Assembly: GCA_009773995.1 (NCBI GenBank)
Contig: VSMY01000059.1
Span: 1 to 16,047, forward strand
Length of the DNA stretch: 16,047 nucleotides
Direction of reading: 5' to 3'
From: Oscillibacter sp.
GTDB taxonomy: Bacteria > Bacillota > Clostridia > Oscillospirales > Oscillospiraceae
The translations under genes were made by a program, and so were the position numbers. How positions within the stretch are numbered: position 1 is the stretch's first letter; every line of letters begins with the position of its first letter. Under the pieces are notes generated by a model, which was not told where the DNA came from, made no database searches, and saw only the letters and a program-made list of their open reading frames with translations. Shown here piece after piece: positions 7,041 to 14,032 of this stretch.

Positions 7041-7046
7041 GCCTGT

Positions 7047-8045
7047 TCAGTTCAGGGGAATCTCAGCTGTACCCCAGCGGACGGCCACCGCCTTGTCCAG
7101 GTCGATGGGGACCTCGAAGGGGCCGTATTCCTCGTTCCAGTTCTCGCCGCAGCTGCCCACGGTGTTCTCCAGGAAGACCTCGCTGCCGTCCTCCATCACC
7201 ACGGAGAGGGACGCGCCGGGATAAATGCCCTCCCTGGGCTCCGACCAGCTGTGCCGGATGCGCATGCCCAGTGGGGACAGGCGCAGGTACTCCATGGTCA
7301 TGGTGCCGCAGTCCTCGTGTTCCACGGTCACGCCGGACACGTCCGGGGTTCGGCTCTCGATGCCGCCGGAATGGGTCCCGATGTTGAAGTCCCAGCTGCC
7401 GGTGAGAACGGGCGTGTAGATCTTGTCCGGACTCTGGACCCAGAGGCCGGGAATGTGGAGCACCTTGTCCGTCCCGTCGCAGAGGTCCGCGTCCTCCATG
7501 GACCACAGGCGGACCACAACGGTAAGCACGTTGTCCGTGGGATCGTCGTTCAGCCATGTGTAGTCCAGGGTACAGAGTACGTCCTGCCCGCCGGAGTCCG
7601 TCAGAGTGACGCCCTCCGCCAAGGTATCGCCGAAGAGCTGATAATACCCCTCGTCCTCGCCGTAGTCCGGCAGAACCGTGCCCTCCGGGGCCTGGATTTC
7701 CAGCATCAAATAGTAGAAGTCCTGGTCCCCGAAGGCCGCCAGGGGCGTCATCGTAGTCCCGTTGGACTCCGCCGCCGGGAGGTCCTTCTGGCTTAAGGTC
7801 TCGATGAGTTCCTGCTGGTTCTCATCCAGACCCCCGAAATAGCGTTCCCACAGCGTCCCCGCCGCCACGGCGGAGCCCGCCAGCAGTACCGCCGCCAGCG
7901 CCGCCGCCAAACCCATCCTGGCCCAGCGCGCGGGACGGCGGGCAGGGATGACTTTTTCCCTCATCAGGGCGTTCGTCAGGGCCTCCCGGCCCGCGGGGGT
8001 GAAGGCCACCCGGTCCAACTCAGTCTGAAATACATTCTTGTCCAT
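7047..8045 (-). CDS. Membrane anti-sigma-factor-like protein (DUF4179-type)
   Basis: The 332-residue protein has a short cytoplasmic part (about 1-42) and one membrane segment (about 43-63, GLAAALAAVLLAGSAVAAG). The large outer domain (about 64-332) is rich in Asp, Thr and aromatic residues and likely beta-structured. Its arrangement with an ECF sigma gene immediately upstream identifies it as a probable anti-sigma factor that holds the sigma factor at the membrane. The outer region resembles DUF4179 proteins, but this call rests on architecture. There is no HxxxCxxC zinc motif in the cytoplasmic part, so it is not a ZAS-type anti-sigma. The start overlaps the sigma gene by 26 bases and has a good AGGAGG about six bases before the ATG, indicating coupled translation. 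The outer-domain signal is unknown. Confidence 0.8.
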   Translation of the reverse strand: MDKNVFQTELDRVAFTPAGREALTNALMREKVIPARRPARWARMGLAAALAAVLLAGSAVAAGTLWERYFGGLDENQQELIETLSQKDLPAAESNGTTMTPLAAFGDQDFYYLMLEIQAPEGTVLPDYGEDEGYYQLFGDTLAEGVTLTDSGGQDVLCTLDYTWLNDDPTDNVLTVVVRLWSMEDADLCDGTDKVLHIPGLWVQSPDKIYTPVLTGSWDFNIGTHSGGIESRTPDVSGVTVEHEDCGTMTMEYLRLSPLGMRIRHSWSEPREGIYPGASLSVVMEDGSEVFLENTVGSCGENWNEEYGPFEVPIDLDKAVAVRWGTAEIPLN

Positions 8046-8541
8046 AGCTGCCTCCTAACATGGTCCTCAGCTTCGCCTTGCCCCGGTAGAGCCAGGTACT
8101 GACCTGGCTGGCCTTACAGCCCATCAGGGCGGCGATTTCGTCAATTCCGTACTCCTCGTAATACCGAAGGTACACCGTCTGCCGGTACTTCTCCGGCAGG
8201 GCCAGCACCGCCTCCAGCACCGGGCTCTCCCCCAGTTCCGGCATGGTGACCGCCGCGTCCGCCGCCGCCTCCAGGGAGACCCGTTTCCGGGCCCAGGCGG
8301 ACTTTTTCAGATCCTTGCAGCAGTTGACGGTCACCCGCAGGACCCAGGCGCGCTGCCGCTCCGGGTCCGGGAAATGCTCCGGGTGGGTCAGCAGCTTTAA
8401 AAGCACCGTCTGGCATACGTCCTGGGCGTCCTGGGGATTCCCGGTCCAGGTGTAGGCCACCCGGAGGACCGTATCCGCCCAGCGCTCCACCAGCGCCTCC
8501 GCCTCCCGGCGGGTATAGGTGATCTGTTCCGTTGTCATCAT
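8020..8541 (-). CDS. ECF-type RNA polymerase sigma factor
   Basis: The protein (173 residues from the first ATG, 172 from the second) is a group IV sigma factor. Region 2 spans about 15-80, including AYTWTGNPQDAQDVCQTVLLKLL and the helix RAWVLRVTVNCCKDL that contacts the -10 element. Region 4 spans about 112-162: LPEKYRQTVYLRYYEEYGIDEIAALM, then the recognition helix around KASQVSTWLYRGKAKLR. It has no extra C-terminal domain. Two ATGs are adjacent (8541 and 8538). The AAAGGAG motif ends right against the first, so the second start at 8538 is more likely, though its spacing is still short. The sigma and anti-sigma genes are translationally coupled and diverge from the HTH regulator gene. Target promoters are unknown. 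Confidence 0.92.
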   Translation of the reverse strand: MMTTEQITYTRREAEALVERWADTVLRVAYTWTGNPQDAQDVCQTVLLKLLTHPEHFPDPERQRAWVLRVTVNCCKDLKKSAWARKRVSLEAAADAAVTMPELGESPVLEAVLALPEKYRQTVYLRYYEEYGIDEIAALMGCKASQVSTWLYRGKAKLRTMLGGSYGQECISD

Positions 8542-8619
8542 CTCCTTTGGAACGGGCCGTTCTGCTGATAAAACGAATCAGGGATGGGAAATCTCACAGC
8601 ATCGGGGGGAAATTTTTCG

Positions 8620-8663
8620 CGCAACCGCCCCGGTTGCGTAGCCGGTTGGTGGACGCAACCGGC
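8620..8663 (+). promoter_or_regulatory. Paired inverted repeats, probable operator
   Basis: Two perfect dyads lie side by side. CGCAACCG (8620-8627) pairs with CGGTTGCG (8631-8638) across 3 bases. GCCGGTTG (8641-8648) pairs with CAACCGGC (8656-8663) across 7 bases. All four arms are versions of one half-site, CAACCG/CGGTTG. The second dyad overlaps the predicted -35 box of the helix-turn-helix gene. Repeated half-sites at a promoter suggest a DNA-binding site, most simply autoregulation by the adjacent HTH protein or control of the divergent sigma gene. They could also form RNA hairpins if transcribed from the left. Confidence 0.65.
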
Positions 8664-8678
8664 GCAATCTGCTAGACT
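8650..8678 (+). promoter_or_regulatory. Predicted promoter of the HTH regulator gene
   Basis: TGGACG (8650-8655) and TAGACT (8673-8678) are separated by 17 bases. Both are imperfect sigma-A boxes. The -35 box falls inside the second dyad, so occupancy there should compete with RNA polymerase. A comparably clear promoter for the divergent sigma gene was not found. Confidence 0.5.
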
Positions 8679-8722
8679 GGGCTTATGAAACATGTTTCGA
8701 CTCTTACAGGGAGGTTATACAA

Positions 8723-9751
8723 ATGAACATTTCCGATATCATCAAACAGGCCCGGGAAGAATTGGGTATGACCCAAGAGGACCTGGCGGAGCGATTGGAG
8801 GTCAGCCGCCAGGCCGTCAGCAAGTGGGAGCTGGGGGCCTCCGTGCCCAGCCCGGAGAACCTGGCGCTTTTGGAGGAGGTGCTGGGGGTTGAGTTCCCCG
8901 CGCCGGAGGCGGAGACGATTCCCGAGGAGGCAGTCCCCGCGGCCCCGTCCAAGCCGCCCTTTTGGAACTGGAAGCGGGTAGTCCTCCTGGTTTTGGGGAT
9001 GCTGATTGCGTCGGCCCTGTTCTCGGCTGCACTGTTTACCGCCCTCAGGGCGGAGACAAACGTGGACGTGCCCCGGCCCTCGGCGCCCTATGTCACCGGC
9101 GTCTATTTCTACGATGAAAACGCCGCGCCTCTCCAAACGGACCTGGGGGACGGCTGGAACCGCTTCACCGCCGGGGAACGGGTGCTGGTGCTGGTGACAT
9201 TTGAGGACAGCCCGGAAAACTATGTCAACGCCGTCTCGCTGTTCCTGACCCCCACGGGGACGGAGACCCTGGACCAGCGGGAACAGATCGCGGTCCAGGC
9301 GGCGGGAGAGGGCCGGGACTTCGCCCTCTTCTCCTGGGACATCCCGGCGGAGGGGCTGCAAGCACACCTGGAGGCGACGCTGGAGTGCGGCGGCGGGGAC
9401 CGGGTCACAAAGACGCTGAGCATCACGGCCCCCGCCGTTCTCCCGGAGTCCCCGGAGATACCGGGAATCCTCATCCTGAACGCCGAAGAGATCGGCGCGT
9501 TTGAAGGCGACACCGGCTATTATGTGCTGGAAGCCTACGGGGCCCCCTTCGCGGAGGTGGAGTGGACCTCCTCCGATCCCGATGTGGCCCGGGTGGCCAA
9601 CAATGGATATGTTTTCATCGAAGGCCCGGGCGAGGCCGTCATCACCGCCTCCTGGAAGGACCAGACCGCAGAGTGTGCGTTCCATGTGCTGGCTTCCGGA
9701 GAGGAGGTCCCGCCGGACTACCCGCCGTGCATTGTGACACGCGTCTGGTAG
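8723..9751 (+). CDS. Membrane-anchored XRE-type HTH regulator with outer BIG2 domain
   Basis: The 342-residue protein combines a DNA-binding head with an extracytoplasmic tail. A Cro/C1-type helix-turn-helix covers about 3-57 (MTQEDLAERLEVSRQAVSKWE is the core at 16-36). An acidic Pro-rich linker (58-80) leads to one membrane segment (about 84-107, VVLLVLGMLIASALFSAALFTAL). The outer part has an unassigned beta-rich region (about 120-240). An Ig-like BIG2 repeat (about 260-325) is recognisable by VEWTSSDPDVARV and GEAVITASW. GGGAGGT precedes the ATG by eight bases. It diverges from the ECF sigma/anti-sigma pair, with dyads in between. It probably senses something at the envelope and acts on a nearby promoter, but neither ligand nor target is shown by sequence. 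Confidence 0.88.
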   Translation: MNISDIIKQAREELGMTQEDLAERLEVSRQAVSKWELGASVPSPENLALLEEVLGVEFPAPEAETIPEEAVPAAPSKPPFWNWKRVVLLVLGMLIASALFSAALFTALRAETNVDVPRPSAPYVTGVYFYDENAAPLQTDLGDGWNRFTAGERVLVLVTFEDSPENYVNAVSLFLTPTGTETLDQREQIAVQAAGEGRDFALFSWDIPAEGLQAHLEATLECGGGDRVTKTLSITAPAVLPESPEIPGILILNAEEIGAFEGDTGYYVLEAYGAPFAEVEWTSSDPDVARVANNGYVFIEGPGEAVITASWKDQTAECAFHVLASGEEVPPDYPPCIVTRVW

Positions 9752-9754
9752 TAT

Positions 9755-9788
9755 AAAAAATCAGGGCCTTGACGGCCCTGATTTTTTT
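9755..9788. terminator. Bidirectional intrinsic terminator
   Basis: A 14-bp stem (A6-TCAGGGCC at 9755-9768 with GGCCCTGA-T6 at 9774-9787) has a 5-nt loop. The T run to 9788 serves the plus-strand HTH gene that stops at 9751. The A run on the left becomes a U tract for the minus-strand operon that ends at 9799. The symmetry fits a shared terminator between convergent genes. Confidence 0.95.
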
Positions 9789-9798
9789 CTGGCATTTG

Positions 9799-11196
9799 TT
9801 ATCCCTCTTCCGCTAATTTCCTTCCCATGAGCACGCCCATGGCGGAGGACATCATCAGCCCCCTCGTCCAGCCGGAGGAGTCCCCCAGGCAGTGGAGACC
9901 CTGAAGGCTGGTGTTGAAGTCCGTATCCATCTTCACCCGGTTGGAGTAGAACTTCAGCTCCGGGGAGTAGAGCAGGGTCTCGTAGGAGGCGAAGCCCGGC
10001 ACCACGTAGTCCATGGCCTGGATGAAGTTGATGATGTTCATCATGGCCCGGTAGGGCATGGCGGCGGTGATGTCCCCCGCCACCACGTCCGGCAGGGTGG
10101 GCCGGATGTTGGACTGGGCCAGCTCCTTCTGCCACGTCCGCTTCCCGTCCAGGATGTCCCCGAAGCGCTGGACCAGAATCTGGCCCGCCCCCAGCATGTT
10201 GGTCAGCTCGCCCACCTTCTGGGCGTAGGCGATGGGCTGGTTGAAGGGGACGCTGAAATTGTGGGAGCAGAGGATGGAGAGGTTTGTGTTGTCGCTTTTA
10301 AATTCCTTGTAGGAGTGGCCGTTGACCACCGCCAGATCGTTGTCGTAGTTCTCCTGGCTGACGAAGCCGCCGGGATTCTGGCAGAAGGTCCGGACCTTGT
10401 TCTTGAAGGGCTTGGGCCAGCCCACCAGCTTGGACTCGTAAAGAACCCGGTTCACCATCTCCATAACTTCGTTCCGGACCTCCACCCGGACGCCGATGTC
10501 CACGGTGCCGGGGGCGTGGGCGATGTTGTGCTCCGCACAGAGCCTCTCCAGCCAGTCCGCCCCCCGGCGGCCCGTAGCCACCACGGTGTGCTTGGCGTGA
10601 ATCTCAAAGTCCTGGCGGCGGTCGGAGACTGTGACGCCCTTGCAGACGTCGTTTTCCAGGATGAGGTTCTGGCACTCGTGGCCGAAGAGGATCTCCACGC
10701 CGTTCTCCTGGAGATACCGCTCAATGCCCAGATAAATGTCGTGGGCCTTTTCCGTGCCCATGTGGCGGATGGGACAGTCCACCAGCTTCAATCCCGCCTG
10801 GATGGCCCGCTTGCGGATCTCCTTCCGGTCCTCTGGATACTCCAGGCCCTCGATGTGGGTGTCCGCGCCGAAGTCCAAATAGATTTTATCGGCGTAATTG
10901 ATGGTCTCCTGGGCCAGGTCCGGGCCGATGAGGGTGGGCAGGTCTCCGCCCACCTCGTAGCTCAGGGACAGCTTCCCGTCGGAGAAGGCCCCCGCGCCGG
11001 AGAAACCGGTGGTGATGTGGCAGTAGGGCTTGCAGTTCACGCATTTGTTGGTCTGACTCTTGGGGCAGCGGCGGTTTTCGATGCTCTGCCCCTTTTCCAC
11101 CATGACGATCTTCTGCCTGCTCCCCTTTTTCAGCAGCTCCAGGGCGGTGAAAATACCGGCGGGGCCCGCGCCCACGATGACGACGTCTGCGTTCAT
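9799..11196 (-). CDS. FAD-dependent oxidoreductase (COG2509 type)
   Basis: The 465-residue cytoplasmic flavoprotein has a Rossmann FAD-binding start VVIVGAGPAG (5-14). The signature region CHITTGFSGAGAFSDGKL spans 59-76. A second nucleotide-site motif is near HTVVATGRRGADWL, and the C-terminal flavin-contact segment is HCLGDSSGWTRGLMMSSAMG. It resembles the uncharacterised FAD-dependent dehydrogenases of COG2509, whose substrates are not known to me. Cysteines C44, C52, C55 and C59 (C-x7-C-x2-C-x3-C) lie just after the FAD site and could be metal or iron-sulfur ligands. AAAAAGGAG precedes the ATG by about nine bases. It lies 47 bases after the U32 gene in the mltG operon and is the last gene before the shared terminator. 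Confidence 0.9.
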   Translation of the reverse strand: MNADVVIVGAGPAGIFTALELLKKGSRQKIVMVEKGQSIENRRCPKSQTNKCVNCKPYCHITTGFSGAGAFSDGKLSLSYEVGGDLPTLIGPDLAQETINYADKIYLDFGADTHIEGLEYPEDRKEIRKRAIQAGLKLVDCPIRHMGTEKAHDIYLGIERYLQENGVEILFGHECQNLILENDVCKGVTVSDRRQDFEIHAKHTVVATGRRGADWLERLCAEHNIAHAPGTVDIGVRVEVRNEVMEMVNRVLYESKLVGWPKPFKNKVRTFCQNPGGFVSQENYDNDLAVVNGHSYKEFKSDNTNLSILCSHNFSVPFNQPIAYAQKVGELTNMLGAGQILVQRFGDILDGKRTWQKELAQSNIRPTLPDVVAGDITAAMPYRAMMNIINFIQAMDYVVPGFASYETLLYSPELKFYSNRVKMDTDFNTSLQGLHCLGDSSGWTRGLMMSSAMGVLMGRKLAEEG

Positions 11197-11243
11197 AGCG
11201 GCTTCTCCTTTTTATAGATTCTTTATGAAAGTAGTTTTATCCC

Positions 11244-12461
11244 TCACTTGGCCGACAGGTCCTTGGCCCGCCGGACAATGGTCCAGGGGGGCGTCTGCCG
11301 GGGCAGCTTCATGTGGAAGACGCTCTGGGGCGTCCGGGGCTCGAAGAGGGGCAGGCCGTCGGCGTCCGCCATCTCCGGGACCACCAGCTCAAAGGGCCGC
11401 ACATTCGGGCCCACCAGCTCCACCGTGTCCCCGGTACGGAACTTATTGCGGAGGGACAGCGTAGCGTTCCCCTCGTCGTCGCAGTCCGTGACGACGGCGG
11501 CTACCTGCCACTCCCGGACGTACCGGGCGTCGTCGTAGTACTGGCCCGGCGGACCGTAGAAAAAGCCGGTGGAATAGGGCCGGTGGCTGACGTGCTCCAC
11601 CTCGTCCCGCCAGACGGGGTCCAGAGGCTCCCCCGCCGCCAGGGCGTCCAGGCCGTGGCGGTAGGCGGCGGTGACCACGGCGGCGTAATAGGCGGACTTG
11701 GCCCGGCCCTCGATTTTCAGGCTGTCCAGAAACTGGAGATCCGCCAGGTGGTCAATCATGCACATGTCACGGGAGTTCAGGATGTAGGCCCCCCGGCCGT
11801 CCTCCTCGATGGGGAAGAACTCGCCGGGGCGCTTCTCCTCCACAAGCGCGTACTTATAGCGGCAGGGCTGGGCGCAGGCCCCCCGGCTGGAGTCCCGGCC
11901 CGTCATATAATTGCTGAGGAGGCACCGCCCGGAGTAGCTGACGCACATAGCCCCGTGGACGAAGGCCTCCAGCTCCAAAGAGGCGGGGGTCTTGTCCCGG
12001 ATGGTCCGGATCTCCTCCAGGCTCAGCTCCCGGGCCAGGATGATCCGGGAGGCCCCCAGGTCGTGCCAGGCACGGGCGCACTCGTAATTGGTGACCCCGG
12101 CCTGGGTGGAAACGTGGCGGGCGGCGTGGGGGGCGTACTTCCCCGCCAAGCGGAAGGCCCCCATATCCGCCAGAATGACGGCGTCCACCCCGGCGGCCTC
12201 CAGCGCCTCCAGGTGGGCGGGGAGGCGGTCCATTTCCCCATTCCGGGGCATGGTGTTCACAGTACAGTGGACCCGGACGCCGTGGGCGTGGGCAAAGGCC
12301 ACGGCCTCCGCCAGGCCCTCGGGGGAGAAGTTCCCCGCGAAGGCCCGCATGCCGAAGTCCGTTCCCGCCAGGTACACGGCGTCCGCCCCGTAGAGCACCG
12401 CCATGCGCAGGCGCTCCATATCCCCCGCCGGGGCCAGCAGCTCCGGCCGCTTATCCGCCAT
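11244..12461 (-). CDS. Peptidase U32 family protein (RlhA/TrhP-like RNA hydroxylation factor)
   Basis: The 405-residue protein begins PELLAPAGDMERLRMAVLYGADAVY (6-30), typical of U32. The family signature is EAFVHGAMCVSYSGRCLLSNYMTGRDSSRGACAQPCRYKY (165-204). Its cysteines C173, C180, C196 and C200 fit the conserved set linked to an Fe-S cluster. Although named peptidases, characterised members (TrhP, RlhA) act with prephenate in hydroxylating tRNA U34 or 23S rRNA. The mltG-U32 neighbourhood recalls mltG(yrrL)-yrrM-yrrN-yrrO of Bacillus, favouring a TrhP-like tRNA role. The start at 12461 is chosen over an upstream one (12539) because family homology begins there. That start overlaps the end of mltG by 11 bases without a clear ribosome binding site, suggesting coupled translation. 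Confidence 0.9.
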   Translation of the reverse strand: MADKRPELLAPAGDMERLRMAVLYGADAVYLAGTDFGMRAFAGNFSPEGLAEAVAFAHAHGVRVHCTVNTMPRNGEMDRLPAHLEALEAAGVDAVILADMGAFRLAGKYAPHAARHVSTQAGVTNYECARAWHDLGASRIILARELSLEEIRTIRDKTPASLELEAFVHGAMCVSYSGRCLLSNYMTGRDSSRGACAQPCRYKYALVEEKRPGEFFPIEEDGRGAYILNSRDMCMIDHLADLQFLDSLKIEGRAKSAYYAAVVTAAYRHGLDALAAGEPLDPVWRDEVEHVSHRPYSTGFFYGPPGQYYDDARYVREWQVAAVVTDCDDEGNATLSLRNKFRTGDTVELVGPNVRPFELVVPEMADADGLPLFEPRTPQSVFHMKLPRQTPPWTIVRRAKDLSAK

Positions 12462-13632
12462 ACTGGTCACTCTGAACAAAGGCGGTGTGTTCGCCCAGGG
12501 TGGCAAAGTAGTGGTGCCGGTTGTCCTTGCCCAGGGCATAGAAGTAGTATTCGGTCTCCGCCGGCTCCAGCGCCGCGGAGATGGCGGCCAGGCCGGGGTT
12601 GGCGATGGGCGTGGGGGGCAGGCCCTTGTGGAGATAGAGGTTATAGGGCGTGTCCGTTTCCAGGTCCGTCTGGGTGATGGCCCCCTCGTGTCCGGGCAGG
12701 CCGTAGAGCAGGGAGGCGTCGATCTGGAGCAGGCCGTTGGTCCCCGCCTTGTCTCCGGGGCCGTCCAGGCGGTTGTAGATGACGGAGGCGATGTTGGTTT
12801 GGTCCGTGCCGTCGGTCTCCCGCTCGATGAGGGAGGCCACGGTGATGATCTCCTTTAGATCATAGCCCTTTTCCTGCCAGGCGGCCAGCAGCTCGTCGTC
12901 GATTTTGCTGTTGAAGTTTTTAATCAGGCGGTTCAGGGCGCCCGCGGGCTTCTCATTTACATAGAACTCGTAGGTGTCCGGGAAGAGGAAGCCCTCCAGG
13001 CGGCTGATGTCCTCGGATTCGTTGTCAATGAAGTCATAGTCGAAGTCGGCGGTCTGGGCCGCTTCCGTCAGGGCCGCCTCGGTATTCACGCCGTTTTTCG
13101 CCAGCACGGCGATGGTCTGGGCCACGGTGTAGCCCTCCGGAATGGTGACCTGGACGGTCTCCGCCGTCATGTTTCCGGCGGAGCTCCGCATCCCCAGCAC
13201 CAGGGCGTGGTAGTCCATGTCCGTGTTCAGGGCGTGGGACCCCATGCCGATCTTTTCCTCCGCGTGGGTGACGTTGGCGTAGAGCTTGAAAAACCAGGGA
13301 TACTCGATGAGCCCCGCGGCCTTGAGCTTGTCGGCCACGGTGTCCACGGTGTCCTCGGAGGAGACCTCCACCACCATCTCCACCGGCGGGGAGCCCGCCC
13401 GGTTGAAGGAGCAGAAGTCGCTGAACAGCAGCCAGCCCGCGCAGCCAAGCAGCGCCGAGGCCAGGGCCACAAAGATCAAATGCAGCAGAAGGAACAAAAG
13501 CGGGTGCATCCTCCGCCGCCTCCGGCGGCGCTTCTTCGGACGCTGGGAAGCGGGGTGGGACGGGGCGGGCTGCTCCCGCCGGACCTGTCCGGCGTCCCAG
13601 CTGGCGGTGTCGCTGTTGTGGTATTCGGCCAT
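12451..13632 (-). CDS. mltG: Endolytic murein transglycosylase MltG (YceG-like)
   Basis: The 393-residue membrane enzyme cuts nascent glycan strands and helps set their length. The cytoplasmic head (1-42) is hydrophilic and ends in a polybasic run (KKRRRRRRR, 33-41). One membrane segment covers about 43-70. A LysM-like part of the YceG fold follows (about 85-180, VSSEDTVDTVADKLKAAGLI and IPEGYTVAQTIAVL). The catalytic domain has LEGFLFPDTYEF (212-223). ASLIERET (266-273) carries the likely catalytic E270, equivalent to E218 of E. coli. PTPIANPGLAAISAAL and a C-terminal YFYALGKDNRHHYFATLGEH are present. GAGGAGGT lies about nine bases before the ATG. It is the first gene of the mltG-U32-FAD oxidoreductase operon. 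No clear sigma-A promoter was found in the 169-base divergent intergenic region. Confidence 0.96.
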   Translation of the reverse strand: MAEYHNSDTASWDAGQVRREQPAPSHPASQRPKKRRRRRRRMHPLLFLLLHLIFVALASALLGCAGWLLFSDFCSFNRAGSPPVEMVVEVSSEDTVDTVADKLKAAGLIEYPWFFKLYANVTHAEEKIGMGSHALNTDMDYHALVLGMRSSAGNMTAETVQVTIPEGYTVAQTIAVLAKNGVNTEAALTEAAQTADFDYDFIDNESEDISRLEGFLFPDTYEFYVNEKPAGALNRLIKNFNSKIDDELLAAWQEKGYDLKEIITVASLIERETDGTDQTNIASVIYNRLDGPGDKAGTNGLLQIDASLLYGLPGHEGAITQTDLETDTPYNLYLHKGLPPTPIANPGLAAISAALEPAETEYYFYALGKDNRHHYFATLGEHTAFVQSDQYGG

Positions 13633-13666
13633 GTTGAAAAACCTCCTCGCGCGGCGCGCTCCCCCG

Positions 13667-13736
13667 GAAAATTCTCTTTTTGAAAAAGGACAGGATGAAT
13701 TTTCAAGGGGTCAGGCTCCCGGCGGGAACCGGGAGC
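13667..13736. repeat. Two inverted repeats in the mltG / Cys-rich gene intergenic region
   Basis: GAAAATTC (13667-13674) is the reverse complement of GAATTTTC (13697-13704), with 22 bases between; the inner CTTTTTGAAAAAG is itself palindromic. Further right, GCTCCCGG (13715-13722) and CCGGGAGC (13729-13736) form an 8-bp hairpin with a 6-nt loop. The elements lie between two divergent genes and may be operators or transcript hairpins. No T tract follows, so neither is called a terminator. Confidence 0.4.
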
Positions 13737-13801
13737 ATAGAATATCTCAAATCCAAGGTCCCGACGCCGCCGGGCGCGGGTCCAAAGAAAGGTGACTGAA
13801 T

Positions 13802-14026
13802 ATGTGCTTTAACAATGGAAACGACAACGGCTGCCTCTGGATCGTCCTGATTATCATCCTGTTCTGCTGCTGCGGATGCGGCGGGAACAGCTGGGGCTGG
13901 GGCGGAAACAACTGGGGCGGCGGATGCGGCTGTGGCTGCGGATGCAACAACGGAGGATGCGGATGCTCCGGCGGGTGCAACTGCGGATGCAACTGCAACT
14001 GCGGATGCAACGACTCCTGCTGTTAA
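13802..14026 (+). CDS. Small Cys/Gly-rich membrane-associated protein
   Basis: The 74-residue protein has 20 cysteines and 21 glycines, no Lys, Arg, His or Glu, and only two Asp. An N-terminal hydrophobic stretch CLWIVLIIILFCCC (11-24) probably inserts in the membrane. A Trp/Gly/Asn patch (29-41) follows, then a tail of alternating Cys (GCGCGCGC at 41-48, NCGCNCNCGC at 60-69, ending SCC). It is supported by AAAGGTGA seven bases before the ATG, correct spacing to a hairpin after the stop, and dense internal structure. Cys-rich short proteins of this look are sometimes annotated as chorion-class high-cysteine or spore-surface proteins; I cannot assign it. Metal binding, disulfide cross-linking or surface structure are possible. 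The promoter is not clear. Confidence 0.75.
   Translation: MCFNNGNDNGCLWIVLIIILFCCCGCGGNSWGWGGNNWGGGCGCGCGCNNGGCGCSGGCNCGCNCNCGCNDSCC
13979..14011 (+). repeat. Direct 15-bp repeat, 18-base period, in the Cys-rich tail
   Basis: AACTGCGGATGCAAC occurs at 13979-13993 and again at 13997-14011, separated by TGC. The unit of 18 bases encodes six residues of the N-C-G-C-N-C type. Related TGCGGATGC units occur upstream in the same gene. This suggests growth of the tail by in-frame repeat expansion. Confidence 0.75.
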
Positions 14027-14032
14027 GTTCTC

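Noticed and set aside
9892..11217. A 441-codon plus-strand open frame opposite the FAD oxidoreductase.
   Set aside because: Shadow of the oxidoreductase; biased Val/Gly/His/Asp composition, no recognisable motif and no ribosome binding site.
12462..12539. Upstream ATG for the U32 gene giving 26 more residues.
   Set aside because: The added residues match nothing in the family and overlap the conserved C-terminus of MltG.
11313..12677. A 454-codon plus-strand open frame opposite the U32 and mltG genes.
   Set aside because: Spans two convincing opposite-strand genes and shows the same shadow composition; ends in Arg/Pro/Gly-rich sequence.
13736..13744. CATAGAATA as a sporulation sigma (E or K) -10 element for the Cys-rich gene.
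   Set aside because: The -10 pattern fits, but no matching -35 element lies at the right distance, so a sporulation promoter cannot be claimed.
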